From positions 2,246,001-2,310,000 of the forward strand of contig OX392528.1 of NCBI GenBank assembly GCA_947623455.1: a stretch of 64,000 nt of DNA, in the 5' to 3' direction. Positions 39,615 to 53,300 of this stretch are shown one piece after another. Under the pieces are notes generated by a model that worked only from the letters and a program-made list of their open reading frames with translations, had not been told where the DNA came from and made no database searches. Source of the DNA: Mimachlamys varia. Its lineage: Eukaryota; Mollusca; Bivalvia; Pectinida; Pectinidae. The position numbers were made by a program, and so were the translations under genes. Within the stretch, counting starts at the first letter, position 1; every line of letters begins with the position of its first letter.

Positions 39615-41718
39615 TTAAGCTAATATACGTACACCGGTAACCAGGCTTTTTAGCTAATTACGTACACCGGTAACCAAGACTGTTAACTAATATACGTACA
39701 CCGGTAACCAGGACTGTTAACTATTATACGTACATCGTGTAACCAGGACTGTTATATACGTACACCGGTAACCAGGACTGTTATATACGTACACCGGTAA
39801 CCAGGACTGTTAACTAATATACGCACACCGTGTAACCAGGACTGTTAACTAATATACGTACACCGGTAACCAGGACTGTTAACTATTATACGTACATCGT
39901 GTAACCAGGACTGTTATATACGTACACCGCTAACCAGGATTGTTAACTATTATACGTACATCGTGTAACCAGGACTGTTAACTATTATACGTACACCGGT
40001 AACCAGGACTGTTAACTAATATACGTTCATCGTGTAACCAGGACTGTTAACTATTATACGTACACCGGTAACCAGGACTGTTAACTAATATACGTTCATC
40101 GTGTAACCAGGACTGTTAACTATTATACGTACATCGTGTAACCAGAACTGTTAACTATTATACGTACACCGGTAACCAGGATTGTTAACTATTATACGTA
40201 CATCGTGTAACCAGAACTGTTAACTATTATACGTACACCGGTAACCAGGATTGTTAACTATTATACGTACATCGTGTAACCAGAACTGTTAACTATTATA
40301 CGTACACCGGTAACCAGGATTGTTAAATAATATACGTACACCGATAACCAGGACTGTTAACTAATATACGTACATCGTGTAACCAGGACTGTTATATACG
40401 TACACCGGTAACCAGGACTGTTAACTATTATACGTACACCGGTAACCAGGACTGTTAACTATTATACGTACACCGGTAACCAGGGCTGTTATATACATAC
40501 ACCAGTAACCAGGACTGTTATATATGTACACCGGTAACCAGGACTGTTATATACGTACACCGTGAAACAAGGACTGTTAACTAATATACGTACACCGTGT
40601 AACAAGGACTGTTAACTAATATACGTTCATCGTGTAACCAGGACTGTTAACTATTATACGTACACCGGTAACCAGGACTGTTATATACGTACACCAGTAA
40701 CCAGTACTGTTATATACGTACACCGGTAACCAGGACTGTTATATACGTACACCGGTAACCAGGACTGTTAACTAATATACGTACACCGGTAACCAGGACT
40801 GCTATATACGTACACCGGTAACCAAGACTGTTAACTATTATACGTACACCGGTAACCAGGACTGTTAACTAATATACGTTCATCGTGTAACCAGGACTGT
40901 TAACTAATATACGTACACCGTGTAACCAGGACTGTTAACTATTATACGTACATCGTGTAACCAGGACTGTTAACTATTATACGTACACCGGTAACCAGGA
41001 CTGTTAACTAATATACGTACACCGGTAACCAGGACTGTTAACTAATATACGTACACCGGTAACCAAGACTGTTAACTAATATACGTACACCGGTAACCAG
41101 GACTGTTAACTAATATACGTACACCGGTAACCAGGACTGTTAACTAATATACGTACACCGGTAACCAAGACTGTTAACTAATATACGTACACCGGTCACC
41201 AGGACTGTTAACTAATATACGTACACCGGTAACCAAGACTGTTAACTAATATACGTACACCGGTAACCAGGACTGTTAACTAATATACGTACACCGGTAA
41301 CCAGGACTGTTATATACGTACACCAGTAACCAGGACTGTTATATACGTACACCGGTAACCAGGACTGTTATATACGAACACCGGTAACCAGGACTGGTAA
41401 CTAATATACGTACACCGGTAACCAGGACTGTTAACTAATATACGTACATCGTGTAACCAGGACTGTTAACTATTATACGTACACCGGTAACCAAGACTGT
41501 TAACTAATATACGTACACCGGTAACCAGGACTGTTAACTAATATACGTACACCGGTAACCAGGACTGTTATATACGTACACCAGTAACCAGGACTGTTAT
41601 ATACGTACACCGGTAACCAGGACTGTTATATACGAACACCGGTAACCAGGACTGGTAACTAATATACGTACACCGGTAACCAGGACTGTTAACTAATATA
41701 CGTACACCGGTAACCAGG
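39615..41718. repeat. Satellite family B, right segment
   Basis: About 65 units with the TAACCAGGACTGTTA core in two lengths: 34 bp (core, then ACTAATATACGTACACCGG) and 29 bp, lacking five bases and reading TGTTATATACG. A CATCGTG variant replaces CACCGG in many units and adds one base. Some groups recur in order, for example the CATCGTG/CACCGG alternation at 40,120-40,330. It ends at 41,718 where CCAGGGTACCG leads into unique DNA. Confidence 0.97.
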
Positions 41719-42173
41719 GTACCGTTTCACTAAGCTTCGTAACTTACGAACGTTCGTAACTTTTGCGTATGTCAGATTTACGAATTACTTAGCGTTTCAA
41801 AAATCTTTGTAACTTACGAACGTTCGTAAGTTACGCAAAAACCTTGCGTAGCTTTACGCCATGTCCACCCTGCCGTAAGTTACGAGAGAAAATGGCGTCG
41901 TATCTTTGTAAAACTAATGTCTACTCACGCTTCGATTGTGTGTTTACTTCCATACTGAGGCTAACAGTCTGAGTGAGAGAGTCTGAACTAATGGGTATGT
42001 GGGGTACACAAAAGTTCATCAAATTAAAAGTAGGCAAATCATGTTTGTTTTGGAGGCTTTATAACAGTGAGACTGGAACCGGACTTATTTTTCAGGATGA
42101 AGGGGAAAAAGCTGATTTTTTCAAGTTTTTAAAAAACTTTTAGGGTATTCATTTTTATAACAATACGTTATAT
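41719..42173. other. Unique spacer between arrays B and C
   Basis: No gene recognised. It begins with a palindrome-bearing 70-bp duplication (41,724-41,860). The remainder is unremarkable AT-rich sequence with a T/A-rich stretch near 42,110-42,170. Confidence 0.6.
41724..41860. repeat. Two 70-bp direct repeats centred on ACGAACGTTCGT palindromes
   Basis: Copies start at 41,724 and 41,794 with GTTTCA and share the segment GTAACTTACGAACGTTCGTA. In the second copy, 41,809-41,834 is a perfect 26-bp palindrome, half-site GTAACTTACGAAC. The first copy keeps a 16-bp perfect palindrome at 41,744-41,759. Possibly the end of a fold-back element; no partner end was found. Confidence 0.75.
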
Positions 42174-43960
42174 TTATAGGCGGACGAGACGCTTACAAAT
42201 CCGTCATAGACGGACGAGACGCTTACAAATCCGTTATAGGCGGACGAGACGCTTACAAATCCGTCATAGGCGGACGAGACGCTTACAAATCCGTCATAGA
42301 CGGACGAGACGCTTATAAATCCGTCATAGGCGGACGAGACGCTTACAAATCCGTTATAGGCGGACGAGACGCTTCCAAATCTGAGATGTACCCAAACAAA
42401 TCCGCTATAGACGGGCGAGATGGTTGCAAATCCGTCATAGGCGGACGCGACGCTTACAAATCCGTCATAGGCGGACGAGACGCTTACAAACCCGTTATAG
42501 GCGGACGAGACGCTTCCAAATCTGAGATGTACACAAACAAATCCGTCATAGGCGAACGAGACGCTTACAAATCCGTCATAGGCGGACGAAACGCTTACAA
42601 ATCCGTTATAGGCGGACGAGACGCTTACAAATCCGTCATAGGCGGATGAGACGCTTACAAATCCGTCATAGGCGGACGAGACGCTTCCAAATCTGAGATG
42701 TACACAAACAAATCCGTTATAGACGGGCGAGATGGTTGCAAATCCGTCATAGGCGGACGAGACGCTTACAAATCCGTCATAGGCGGACGAGACGCTTACA
42801 AATCCGTCATAGGCGGACGAGACGCTTCCAAATCCGTCATAGGCGGACAAGACGCTTACAAATCCGTCATAGGCGGACGAGACGCTTACATATCCGTCAT
42901 AGGCGAACGAGACGCTCACAAATCCGTCATAGGCGAACGAGACGCTTACAAATCCGTCATAGGCGGACGAGACGCTTACAAATCCGTCATAGGCGAACGA
43001 GACGCTTACACATCCGTCATATGCGGGCGAGACGCTTACAAATCCGTCATATGCGGATGAGACGCTTACAAATCCGTCATAGACGGGCGAGACGCTTACA
43101 AATCCGTCATAGGCGGACGAGACGATTACAAATCCGTCATAGGCGGACGAGACGCTTACAAATCCGTCATAGGCGAACGAGTCGCTTACAAATCCGTCAT
43201 ATGCGGACGAGACGCTTACAAATCCGTCATAGGCGGATGAGACGCTTACAAATCCGTCATAGACGGGCGAGACGCTTACAAATCCGTCATAGGCGGACGA
43301 GACGCTTACAAATCCGTCATAGGCGGACGAGACGCTTACAAATCCGTCATAGGCGAACGAGACGCTTACACATCCGTCATATGCGGACGAGACGCTTACA
43401 AATCCGTCATAGGCGGATGAGACGCTTACAAATCCGTCATAGACGGGCGAGACGCTTACACATCCGTCATAAGCGGACGAGACGCTTACAAATCCGTCAT
43501 AGGCGAACGAGACGGTTACACATCCGTCATAGGCGGACGAGACGCTTACAAATCCGTCATAGGCGGATGAGACGCTTACAAATCCGTCATAGGCGGACGA
43601 GACGCTTACAAATCCGTCATAGGCGGACGAGATGCTTACAAATCCGTTATAGGCGGACGAGACGCTTCCAAATCTGAGACGTACACTAATAAATCCGTCA
43701 TAGGCGAATGAGACGCTCACACATCCGTTATAGGCGAACGAGACGCTTACAAATCCGTCATATGCGGACGAGACGCTTCCAAATCTGAGACGTACACTAA
43801 TAAATCCGTCATAGGCGAATGAGGCGCTCACACATCCGTTATAGGCCGACGAGACGCTTACAAATCCGTCATAGGCGAACGAGACGCTTACAAATCCGTA
43901 CTAGACTAGACGCACACAAATTTGTCTTTAGAGGACGAAACACATACACATCTGTTTTGA
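42174..43960. repeat. Satellite family C, 30-bp unit, about 58 copies
   Basis: The unit contains GGCGGACGAGACGCTTACAA followed by ATCCGTCATA. Because 30 is divisible by three and the unit lacks stops in several frames, frames stay open on both strands, including a 558-codon minus frame and a 313-codon plus frame. Interspersed variant units contain TCTGAGATGTACACAAAC (about 42,381, 42,520, 42,691) or TCTGAGACGTACACTAAT (43,672, 43,787). The last copies near 43,890-43,960 are strongly diverged. Confidence 0.97.
43021..43560. repeat. 180-bp higher-order repeat in family C
   Basis: Six-unit groups recur at 43,021, 43,201 and 43,381, each starting with an ATGCGG unit, then an ATGCGGATGA or AGGCGGATGA unit, then AGACGGGCGA. 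The third group is more diverged. Confidence 0.75.
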
Positions 43961-43990
43961 ACGGAGAGTATGATTGTTTCGTGGAAGAGA

Positions 43991-46900
43991 TTAACACCAG
44001 TACGTGGATGAGACTAACGCCAGAATGTGGATGAGGATAACGCCAGTACGTGGATGAGACTAACGCCAGAATGTGAATGAGGATAACGCCAGTACGTGGA
44101 TGAGGATAACGTCGGTACGTGGATGAGGATAACACCAGTACGTGGATGAGACTAACGCCAATACGTGGATGAGACTAACGCCAGTACGTGGATTAGACTA
44201 ACACCAATACGTGGATTAGACTAACGTCAGTACGTGGATTAGACTAACACCAATACGTGGATTAGACTAACACCAATACGTGGATTAGAATAACACCAGT
44301 ACGTGGATGAGGATAACGCCAGTACGTGGATTAGACTAACGCCAGTACGTGGATTAGACTAACACCAGTACGTGGATTAGACTAACACCAATACGTGGAT
44401 TAGACTAACACCAGTACGTGGATTAGACTAACACCAATACGTGGATGAGGATAACGTCAGTACGTGGATTAGACTAACGTCAGTACGTGGATTAGACTAA
44501 CGCCAGTACGTGGATTAGACTAACGCCAGTACGTGGATTAGACTAACGCCAGTACGTGGATTAGACTAACGCCAGTACGTGGATTAGACTAACGTCAGTA
44601 CGTGGATTAGACTAACGTCAGAAGGTGGATTAGACTAACGACAGTACGTGGATGAGGATAACACCAGTACGTGGATGAGGATAACGCCAGTACGTGGATT
44701 AGGCTAACGCCAATACGTGGATGAGGATAACGTCAGTACGTGGATTAGACTCACGCCAATACGTTGATGAGGATAACGACAGTACGTGGATTAGACTAAC
44801 GCCAGTACGTGGATTAGACTAACGCCAATACGTGGATGAGGATAACGACAGTACGTGGATTAGACTAACGCCAGTACGTGGATGAGGATAACGCCAGTAC
44901 GTGGATTAGACTAACGCCAGTACGTGGATTAGACTAACGCCAGTACGTGGATTAGACTAACGCCAGTACGTGGATAAGACTAACGCCAGTACGTGGATTA
45001 GACTAACGCCAGTACGTGGATTAGACTAACGCCAGTACGTGGATTAGACTAACGGCAGTACGTGGATTAGACTAACGCCAGTACGTGGATAAGACTAACG
45101 CCAATACGTGGATGAGGATAACGTCAGTACGTGGATTAGACTAACGTCAGTACGTGGATTAGACTAACGCCAGTACGTGGATTAGACTAACACCAGTACG
45201 TGGATTAGACTAACGCCAGTACGTGGATAAGACTAACGCCAATACGTGGATGAGGATAACGTCAGTACGTGGATTAGACTATCGTCAGTACGTGGATTAG
45301 ACTAACGCCAGTACGTGGATTAGACTAACACCAGTACGTGGATTAGACTAACGCCAGTACGTGGATTAGACTAACGCCAGTACGTGGATTAGACTAACGT
45401 CAGTACGTGGATTAGACTAACGCCAATACGTGGATGAGGATAACGACAGTACGTGGATGAGGATAACGACAGTACGTGGATGAGGATAACGCCAGTACGT
45501 GGATTAGACTAACGCCAATACGTGGATGAGGATAACGTCAGTACGTGGATTAGACTCACGCCAATACGTGGATGAGGATAACGACAGTACGTGGATTAGA
45601 CTAACGCCAGTACGTGGATGAGGATAACGCCAGTACGTGGATTAGACTAACACCAGTACGTGGATTAGACTAACGCCAGTACGTGGATTAGACTAACGCC
45701 AGTACGTGGATAAGACTAACGCCAGTACGTGGATTAGACTAACACCAGTACGTGGATTAGACTAACGCCAGTACGTGGATTAGACTAACGCCAGTACGTG
45801 GATAAGACTAACGCCAGTACGTGGATTAGACTAACGCCAGTACGTGGATTAGACTAACACCAGTACGTGGATTAGACTAACGCCAGTACGTGGATTAGAC
45901 TAACGCCAGTACGTGGATAAGACTAACGCCAGTACGTGGATGAGGATAACGCCAGTACATGGATTAGACTAACGCCAGTACGTGGATTAGACTAACGCCT
46001 GTACGTGGATAAGACTAACGACAGTACGTGGATGAGGATAACACCCGTTCGTGGATGAGGATAACGTCAGTACGTGGGTGAGACTAACGCCAGTACGTGG
46101 ATGAGGATAACGCCAGTACGTGGATGAGGATAACGACAGTACGTGGATGAGGATAACGCCAGTACGTGGATGAGGATAACGTCAGTACGTGGATGAGGAT
46201 AACGTCAGTACGTGGATGAGGATAACGACAGTACGTGGATGAGGATAACGTCAGTACGTGGATGAGGATAACGTCAGTACGTGGATGAGGATAACGTCAG
46301 TACGTGGATGAGGATAACGTCAGTACTTGGATGAGGATAACGCCAGTACGTGGATGAGGATAACGCCAGTACGTGGATGAGGATAACGCCAGTACGTGGA
46401 TTAGACTAACGCCAGTACGTGGATGAGACTAACGCCAGTACGTGGATGAGGATACCGTCAGTACGTGGATGAGGATAACGTCAGTACGTGGATGAGGATA
46501 ACGTCAGTACGTGGATGAGGATAACGCCAGTATGTGGATGAGGATAACGCCAGTACGTGGATGAGGATAACGCCAGTACGTGGATGAGGATAACGTCAGT
46601 ACTTGGATGAGGATAACGCCCGTACGTGGATGAAGATAACGTCAGTACGTGGATGAGGATAACGTCAGTACGTGGATGAGGATAACGACAGTACGTGGAT
46701 GAGGATAACGTCAGTACGTGGATTAGACTAACGCCAGTACGTGGATGAGGATACCGTCAGTACGTGGATGAGGATAACGTCAGTACGTGGATTAGACTAA
46801 CGCCAGTACGTGGATGAGGATAACGTCAGTACGTGGATGAGGATAACGTCAGTACGTGGATTAGACTAACGCCAGTACGTGGATAAGACTAACGCCAGTA

Positions 46901-47210
46901 CGTGGATGAGGATAACGTCAGTACGTGAATGAGGATAACGTCAGTACGTGGATTAGACTAACGCCAGTACGTGGATGAGGATAACGTCAGTACGTGGATG
47001 AGGATAACGTCAGTACGTGGATGAGGATAACGTCAGTACGTGGATGAGGATAACGCCAGTACGTGGATGAGGATAACGTCAGTTCGTGGATGAGGTTAAC
47101 GCCAGTATGTGGATGAGGATACCGTCAGTATGTGGATGAGGTTAACGTCAGTACGTGGATGAGGATAACGTCAGTACGTGGATGAGGATAACGTCAGTAC
47201 GTGGATGAGA
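43991..47210. repeat. Satellite family D, 23-bp unit, about 140 copies
   Basis: Core CAGTACGTGGAT followed by one of three linkers: TAGACTAACGC, GAGGATAACGT or AAGACTAACGC. The TAGAC type dominates about 44,180-46,000 and the GAGGA type about 46,020-47,210, so the array is divided into two homogenised domains. A 23-bp period rotates the reading frame, and no long frame exists. Confidence 0.97.
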
Positions 47211-47375
47211 TCAATATCATTAAGCCCTTTATTTATATTTCAATTTTTTATATGGGGGTCAGTCTAAGAAAAAAATCAAAATCTCTGAATTTCGAATTAT
47301 ATCGCTGTTCCTACATCCTCGAATAAGAAGCGGGTACTGTCGTCAACGTGTTATCGCCGGATAGATGAGTTGATC

Positions 47376-47456
47376 ACAAGTGAAACTGTTCATCCAACCA
47401 TCGAGAGCTGAGGCTGATGATTGCGTGATGCACTCTACCACTTAGCCAGTTGGCAA
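47376..47456 (-). repeat. Weak tRNA-like segment, possible SINE head relic
   Basis: On the minus strand TGGCTAAGTGG (47,438-47,448) fits the polymerase III A box and is followed by TAGAGTGCATCAC, resembling a tRNA D arm. About 60 bases from the A-box start lies GGTTGGATGAAC (47,388-47,399), a poor B-box match. The spacing suits a tRNA but the cloverleaf is not convincing, so this is at most a decayed tRNA-derived element. Confidence 0.25.
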
Positions 47457-47796
47457 AATGAAATTAACTTTTGATATTAGGTTTAGATAACCTTTGAATG
47501 TTGCATTTTAACATGCGATTTCATGTTGTGTGGCCAATATGTTATTTTTGATCACGTGTCTGCAACTGGGACGAGATATTATCACAAGACCGGCCGGATA
47601 GACACAGTCCGGGTCACTTTATTATAACGCACGGAAATAGCCTTACTTTCAATAATTGATGACAAAGGTGTCGAAAACATACTCCTAGACTTGTTAAGCG
47701 TTAACTGTGCTTGAACATTTGTATTTGATATGGGGTAGTATCAGTCATATGAAAAAACAAATATAAGAAAATAGTATGTATTCCCCATCTCTCTGT

Positions 47797-48057
47797 CACA
47801 GGCACTTGTGGCCAGGAAGGAGAATAACCAGGTATTTTCTGCCACGGAGTTGCATACCTTCTCTCTTTCCAGTATTTCGATTTTTTGTGAAATTTAACCA
47901 CTTGACGTATCAAGCTGAAATTTGCCAGTTATTTTCATTGTGGTTTTAGATGATTAATAACATAAAAAGAAAATTGGAAAAATTTAGTTTATATATTTAA
48001 TTTTATTTTTTCGAATTCGCTTTATTCGGGTTATTCTCCTGGCCACAAGTGCCTGTG
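47797..48057. mobile_element. 261-bp MITE, hAT-like, with 8-bp target-site duplication
   Basis: Terminal inverted repeats are perfect over the first 20 bases: CACAGGCACTTGTGGCCAGG at 47,797-47,816 and its reverse complement at 48,038-48,057. The match continues through GAGAATAACC after a three-base indel in the left arm. Both sides carry the identical 8-mer CTCTCTGT (47,789-47,796 and 48,058-48,065). An 8-bp duplication with CA-starting ends is typical of hAT elements; P and Merlin elements can also give 8 bp. The interior is AT-rich and non-coding. Confidence 0.9.
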
Positions 48058-48846
48058 CTCTCTGTCGATATATAGTGGACGTGAAATACTCGTTACTTCA
48101 ACAAAATCATATTGATTTAGGTGTGGCCAGTTTTGTTATTGGTCGACACGCTCGGGGTGTTCCCGGGACTATAAATCGAATCCTCCTGTTTAGCGGACGA
48201 GGGGCGTGACGTTGTGACAAATGACAGCGATTTGTCTCCATCCCACTGTTTAAGTAACCGTCACCTAGCCGTGTTCCCTAATCAGAAGGAAACACTTCCA
48301 GCCCCAAATACGCATGCGCGCGGTAAAGTAGCCGTAGCAAAAACTATTAGGACTGTTCATTGACATCTCGACTTCTAAAGGAAGTGGAGGAGGGGGATTG
48401 AATATGTCTGTTGACTTAACCGATACAAAATCTTTGTTATGACACACCAATGAATTAGAAGCTGATCTATGTATCACGGATATCAGTCACGTGGTCTAGC
48501 ACAATGCCCGGATCATCTTTGAACTGGAGGTGACCAGGACTAATGTATGACGTGTACTAAGGTCGTGGGGTCATTACGACAACTGTGCACAGACTTCACA
48601 AATAATTATAACGAGGTGCTGATATTTTCAGCCTTTTAATGTACATTACAACTAACAAATTTTCATTGTTCTGACAGGACCAGAATTATGGGGAATTTTA
48701 AGTAAACACCGAGTGATGTTTATGTCCCGTTTTGGGGAGAGACTTTAACATTCGAACACCAATAGGGCACGTCTATCGTCACTTAAAGTTTATATGTACA
48801 ACAATACCAACCAGCGGTAGTCAATTCAGTTTACTGCCAAATATAG

Positions 48847-51800
48847 GCATACAAAAATATATCTGTAAAATGACCCCAACATATACAATAAGTCTATACG
48901 TCCATGCATACAGAAATATATCTGGTACAATGACCCCAACATATACAATAAGTCTATACATCCATGCATACAGAAATATATCTGGTACAATGACCCCAAC
49001 ATATACAATAAGTCTATACATCCATGTATACAGAAATATATCTGGTACAATGACCCCAACATATACAATAAGTCTATACATCCATGCATACAGAAATATA
49101 TCTGGTACAATGACATCAACATATACAATAAGTCTATACGTCCATGTATACAGAAATATATCTGGTACAATGACCCCAACATATACAATAAGTCTATACA
49201 TCCATGTATACAGAAATATATATGGTACAATGACCCCAACATATACAATAAGTCTATACGTCCATGTATACAGAAACATATCTGGTACAATGACCCCAAC
49301 ATATACAATAAGTCTATACATCCATGCATACAGAAATATATCTGGTACAATGACATCAACATATACAATAAGTCTATACGTACATGTATACAGAAATATA
49401 TCTGGTACAATGACCCCAACATATACAATAAGTCTATACATCCATGTATACAGAAATATATCTGTACAATGACCCCAACATATACAATAAGTCTATACAT
49501 CCATGTATACAGAAATATATCTGGTACAATGACATCAACATATACAATAAGTCTATACGTACATGTATAGAGAAATATATCTGGTACAATGACATCAACA
49601 TATACAATAAGTCTATACATCCATGTATACAGAAATATATCTGGTACAATGACCCCAACATATACAATAAGTCTATACATCCATGTATACAGAAATATAT
49701 CTGTACAATGACATCAACATATACAATAAGTCTATACATCCATGTATACAGAAATATATCTGTACAATGACATCAACATATACAATAAGTCTATACATCC
49801 ATGCATACAGAAATATATCTGTACAATGACATCAACATATACAATAAGTCTATACATCCATGTATACAGAAATATATCTGTACAATGACATCAACATATA
49901 CAATAAGTCTATACATCCATGTATACAGAAATATATATGGTACAATGACCCTAACATATACAATAAGTCTATACATCCATGTATACAGAAATATATCTGG
50001 TACAATGACATCAACATATACAATAAGTCTATACGTCCATACATACAGAAATATATCTGGTACAATGACCCCAACATATACAATAAGTCTATACATCCAT
50101 GTATACAGAAATATATCTGTACAATGACCCCAACATATACAATAAGTCTATACGTCCATGTATACAGAAATATATCTGGTACAATGACATCAACATATAC
50201 AATAAGTCTATACGTACATGTATACAGAAATATATCTGGTACAATGACCCCAACATATACAATAAGTCTATACATCCATGCATACAGAAATATATCTGGT
50301 ACAATGACATCAACATATACAATAAGTCTATACATCCATGTATACAGAAATATATCTGTACAATGACATCAACATATACAATTAGTCTATACGTACATGT
50401 ATACAGAAATATATCTGGTACAATGACATCAACATATACAATAAGTCTATACGTCCATACATACAGAACTATATCTGGTACAATGACCCCAACATATACA
50501 ATAAGTCTATACGTCCATGTATACAGAAATATATCTGGTACAATGACATCAACATATACAATAAGTCTATACGTCCATGTATACAGAAACATATCTGGTA
50601 CAATGACCACAACATATACAATAAGTCTATACGTCCATGTATACAGAAATATATCTGGTACAATGACATCAACATATACAATAAGTCTATACGTCCATGT
50701 ATACAGAAACATATCTGGTACAATGACCACAACATATACAATAAGTCTATACATCCATACATACAGAAATATATCTGTACAATGACATCAACATATACAA
50801 TAAGTCTATACGTACATGTATACAGAAATATATCTGTACAATGACCCCAACATATACAATAAGTCTATACGTCAATGTATACAGAAATATATCTGTACAA
50901 TGACATCAACATATACAATAAGTCTATACGTCCATGTATACAGAAATATATCTGGTACAATGACCCCAACATATACAATAAGTCTATACGTCCTTACATA
51001 CAGAAATATATATGGTACAATGACCCCAACATATACAATAAGTCTATACGTCCTTACATACAGAAATATATCTGTACAATGACATCAACATATACAATAA
51101 GTCTATACGTCCATGTATACAGAAATATATCTGTACAATGACATCAACATATACAAAAAGTCTATACGTCCATGTATACAGAAATATATCTGGTAAAATG
51201 ACCCCAACATATACAATAAGTCTATACGTCCATGTATACAGAAATATATCTGGTACAATGACATCAACATATACAATAAGTCTATACGTCCATGTATACA
51301 GAAATATATCTGGTACAATGACATCAACATATACAATAAGTCTATACGTCCATGTATACAGAAATATATCTGTACAATGACCCCAACATATACAATAAGT
51401 CTATACATCCATGTATACAGAAATATATCTGTACAATGACCCCAACATATACAATAAGTCTATACGTCCTTACATACAGAAACATATCTGGTACAATGAC
51501 CACAACATATACAATAAGTCTATACGTCCTTACATACAGAAATATATATGGTACAATGACCCCAACATATACAATAAGTCTATACGTCCTTACATACAGA
51601 AATATATCTGTACAATGACATCAACATATACAATAAGTCTATACGTCCATGTATACAGAAATATATCTGTACAATGACCCCAACATATACAATAAGTCTA
51701 TACGTCCTTACATACAGAAATATATCTGTACAATGACCCCAACATATACAATAAGTCTATACGTCCTTACATACAGAAATATATATGGTACAATGACATC

Positions 51801-53300
51801 AACATATACAATAAGTCTATACGTCCTTACATACAGAAATATATCTGGTACAATGACATCAACATATACAATAAGTCTATACATCCATGTATACAGAAAT
51901 ATATCTGTACAATGACCCCAACATATACAATAAGTCTATACGTCCTTACATACAGAAATATATATGGTACAATGACCCCAACATATACAATAAGTCTATA
52001 CGTCCTTACATACAGAAATATATATGGTACAATGACCCCAACATATACAATAAGTCTATACGTCCTTACATACAGAAATATATATGGTACAATGACCCCA
52101 ACATATACAATAAGTCTATACGTCCTTACATACAGAAATATATATGGTACAATGACATCAACATATACAATAAGTCTATACGTCCTTACATACAGAAATA
52201 TATATGGTACAATGACATCAACATATACAATTAGTCTATACGTCCATGTATACAGAAATATATCTGGTACAATGACATCAACATATACAATAAGTCTATA
52301 CGTACATGTATACAGAAATATATCTGGTACAATGACATCAACATATACAATAAGTCTATACGTCCATGTATACAGAAATATATCTGTACAATGACCCCAA
52401 CATATACAATAAGTCTATACATCCATGTATACAGAAATATATCTGTACAATGACCCCAACATATACAATAAGTCTATACATCCATACATACAGAAATATA
52501 TCTGTACAATGACATCAACATATACAATAAGTCTATACGTCCATGTATACAGAAATATATCTGTACAATGACCCCAACATATACAATATGTCTATACATC
52601 CATATATACAGAAATATATCTGTACAATGACATCAACATATACAATAAGTCTATACGTCCATGTATACAGAAATATATCTGTACAATGACCCCAACATAT
52701 ACAATAAGTCTATACGTCAATGTATACAGAAATATATCTGGTACAATGACCCCAACATATATAATAAGTCTATACGTCCATACATACAGAAATATATCTG
52801 TACAATGACCCCAACATATACAATAAGTCTATACGTCCATGTATACAGAAATATATCTGGTACAATGACCCCAACATATACAATAAGTCTATACATCCAT
52901 GTATACAGAAATATATCTGTACAATGACCCCAACATATACAATAAGTCTATACGTCCATGTATACAGAAATATATCTGTACAATGACCACAACATATACA
53001 ATATGTCTATACGTCCTTACATACAGAAATATATCTGGTACAATGACCACAACATATACAATAAGTCTATACATCCATGTATACAGAAATATATCTGTAC
53101 AATGACATCAACATATACAATTAGTCTATACGTACATGTATACAGAAATATATCTGTACAATGACCCCAACATATACAATAAGTCTATACGTCCATGCAT
53201 ACAGAAATATATCTGTACAATGACATCAACATATACAATAAGTCTATACGTCCATATATACAGAAATATATCTGTACAATGACCCCCACATATGTAATAA
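48847..53300. repeat. Satellite family E, 59/60-bp unit, about 75 copies
   Basis: Units contain ACATATACAATAAGTCTATA and ACAGAAATATATCTGG. The 60-bp type has CTGGTACAATG; the 59-bp type lacks one G (CTGTACAATG). Two alternating positions vary as blocks: ACCCCAAC or ACATCAAC, and GTCCATGTATAC, ATCCATGTATAC or GTCCTTACATAC. The GTCCTTACATAC type clusters at 50,990-52,210. Open frames on both strands follow from the 60-bp period and break where 59-bp units occur, which argues against coding. Confidence 0.97.

Larger units (their letters stand above)
47211..48846. other. Unique spacer between arrays D and E
   Basis: Contains the MITE at 47,797-48,057 and a weak tRNA-like segment. Minus-strand frames of 70 codons at 47,701-47,913 and 48,265-48,477 are not convincing: the first overlaps a MITE end and neither resembles a known protein. 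No other feature recognised. Confidence 0.6.

Noticed and set aside
42155..43831. 558-residue minus-strand protein and overlapping plus-strand proteins
   Set aside because: All lie in a 30-bp tandem repeat lacking stops; both strands are open at once, variants change amino acids freely, and there is no promoter or splice context.
47376..47456. Functional tRNA gene
   Set aside because: The A box is good but the B box is poor and no clear cloverleaf could be drawn. Listed only as a weak relic.
47701..47913. 70-residue minus-strand frame
   Set aside because: It overlaps one terminal repeat of the 261-bp MITE and has no recognisable protein features.
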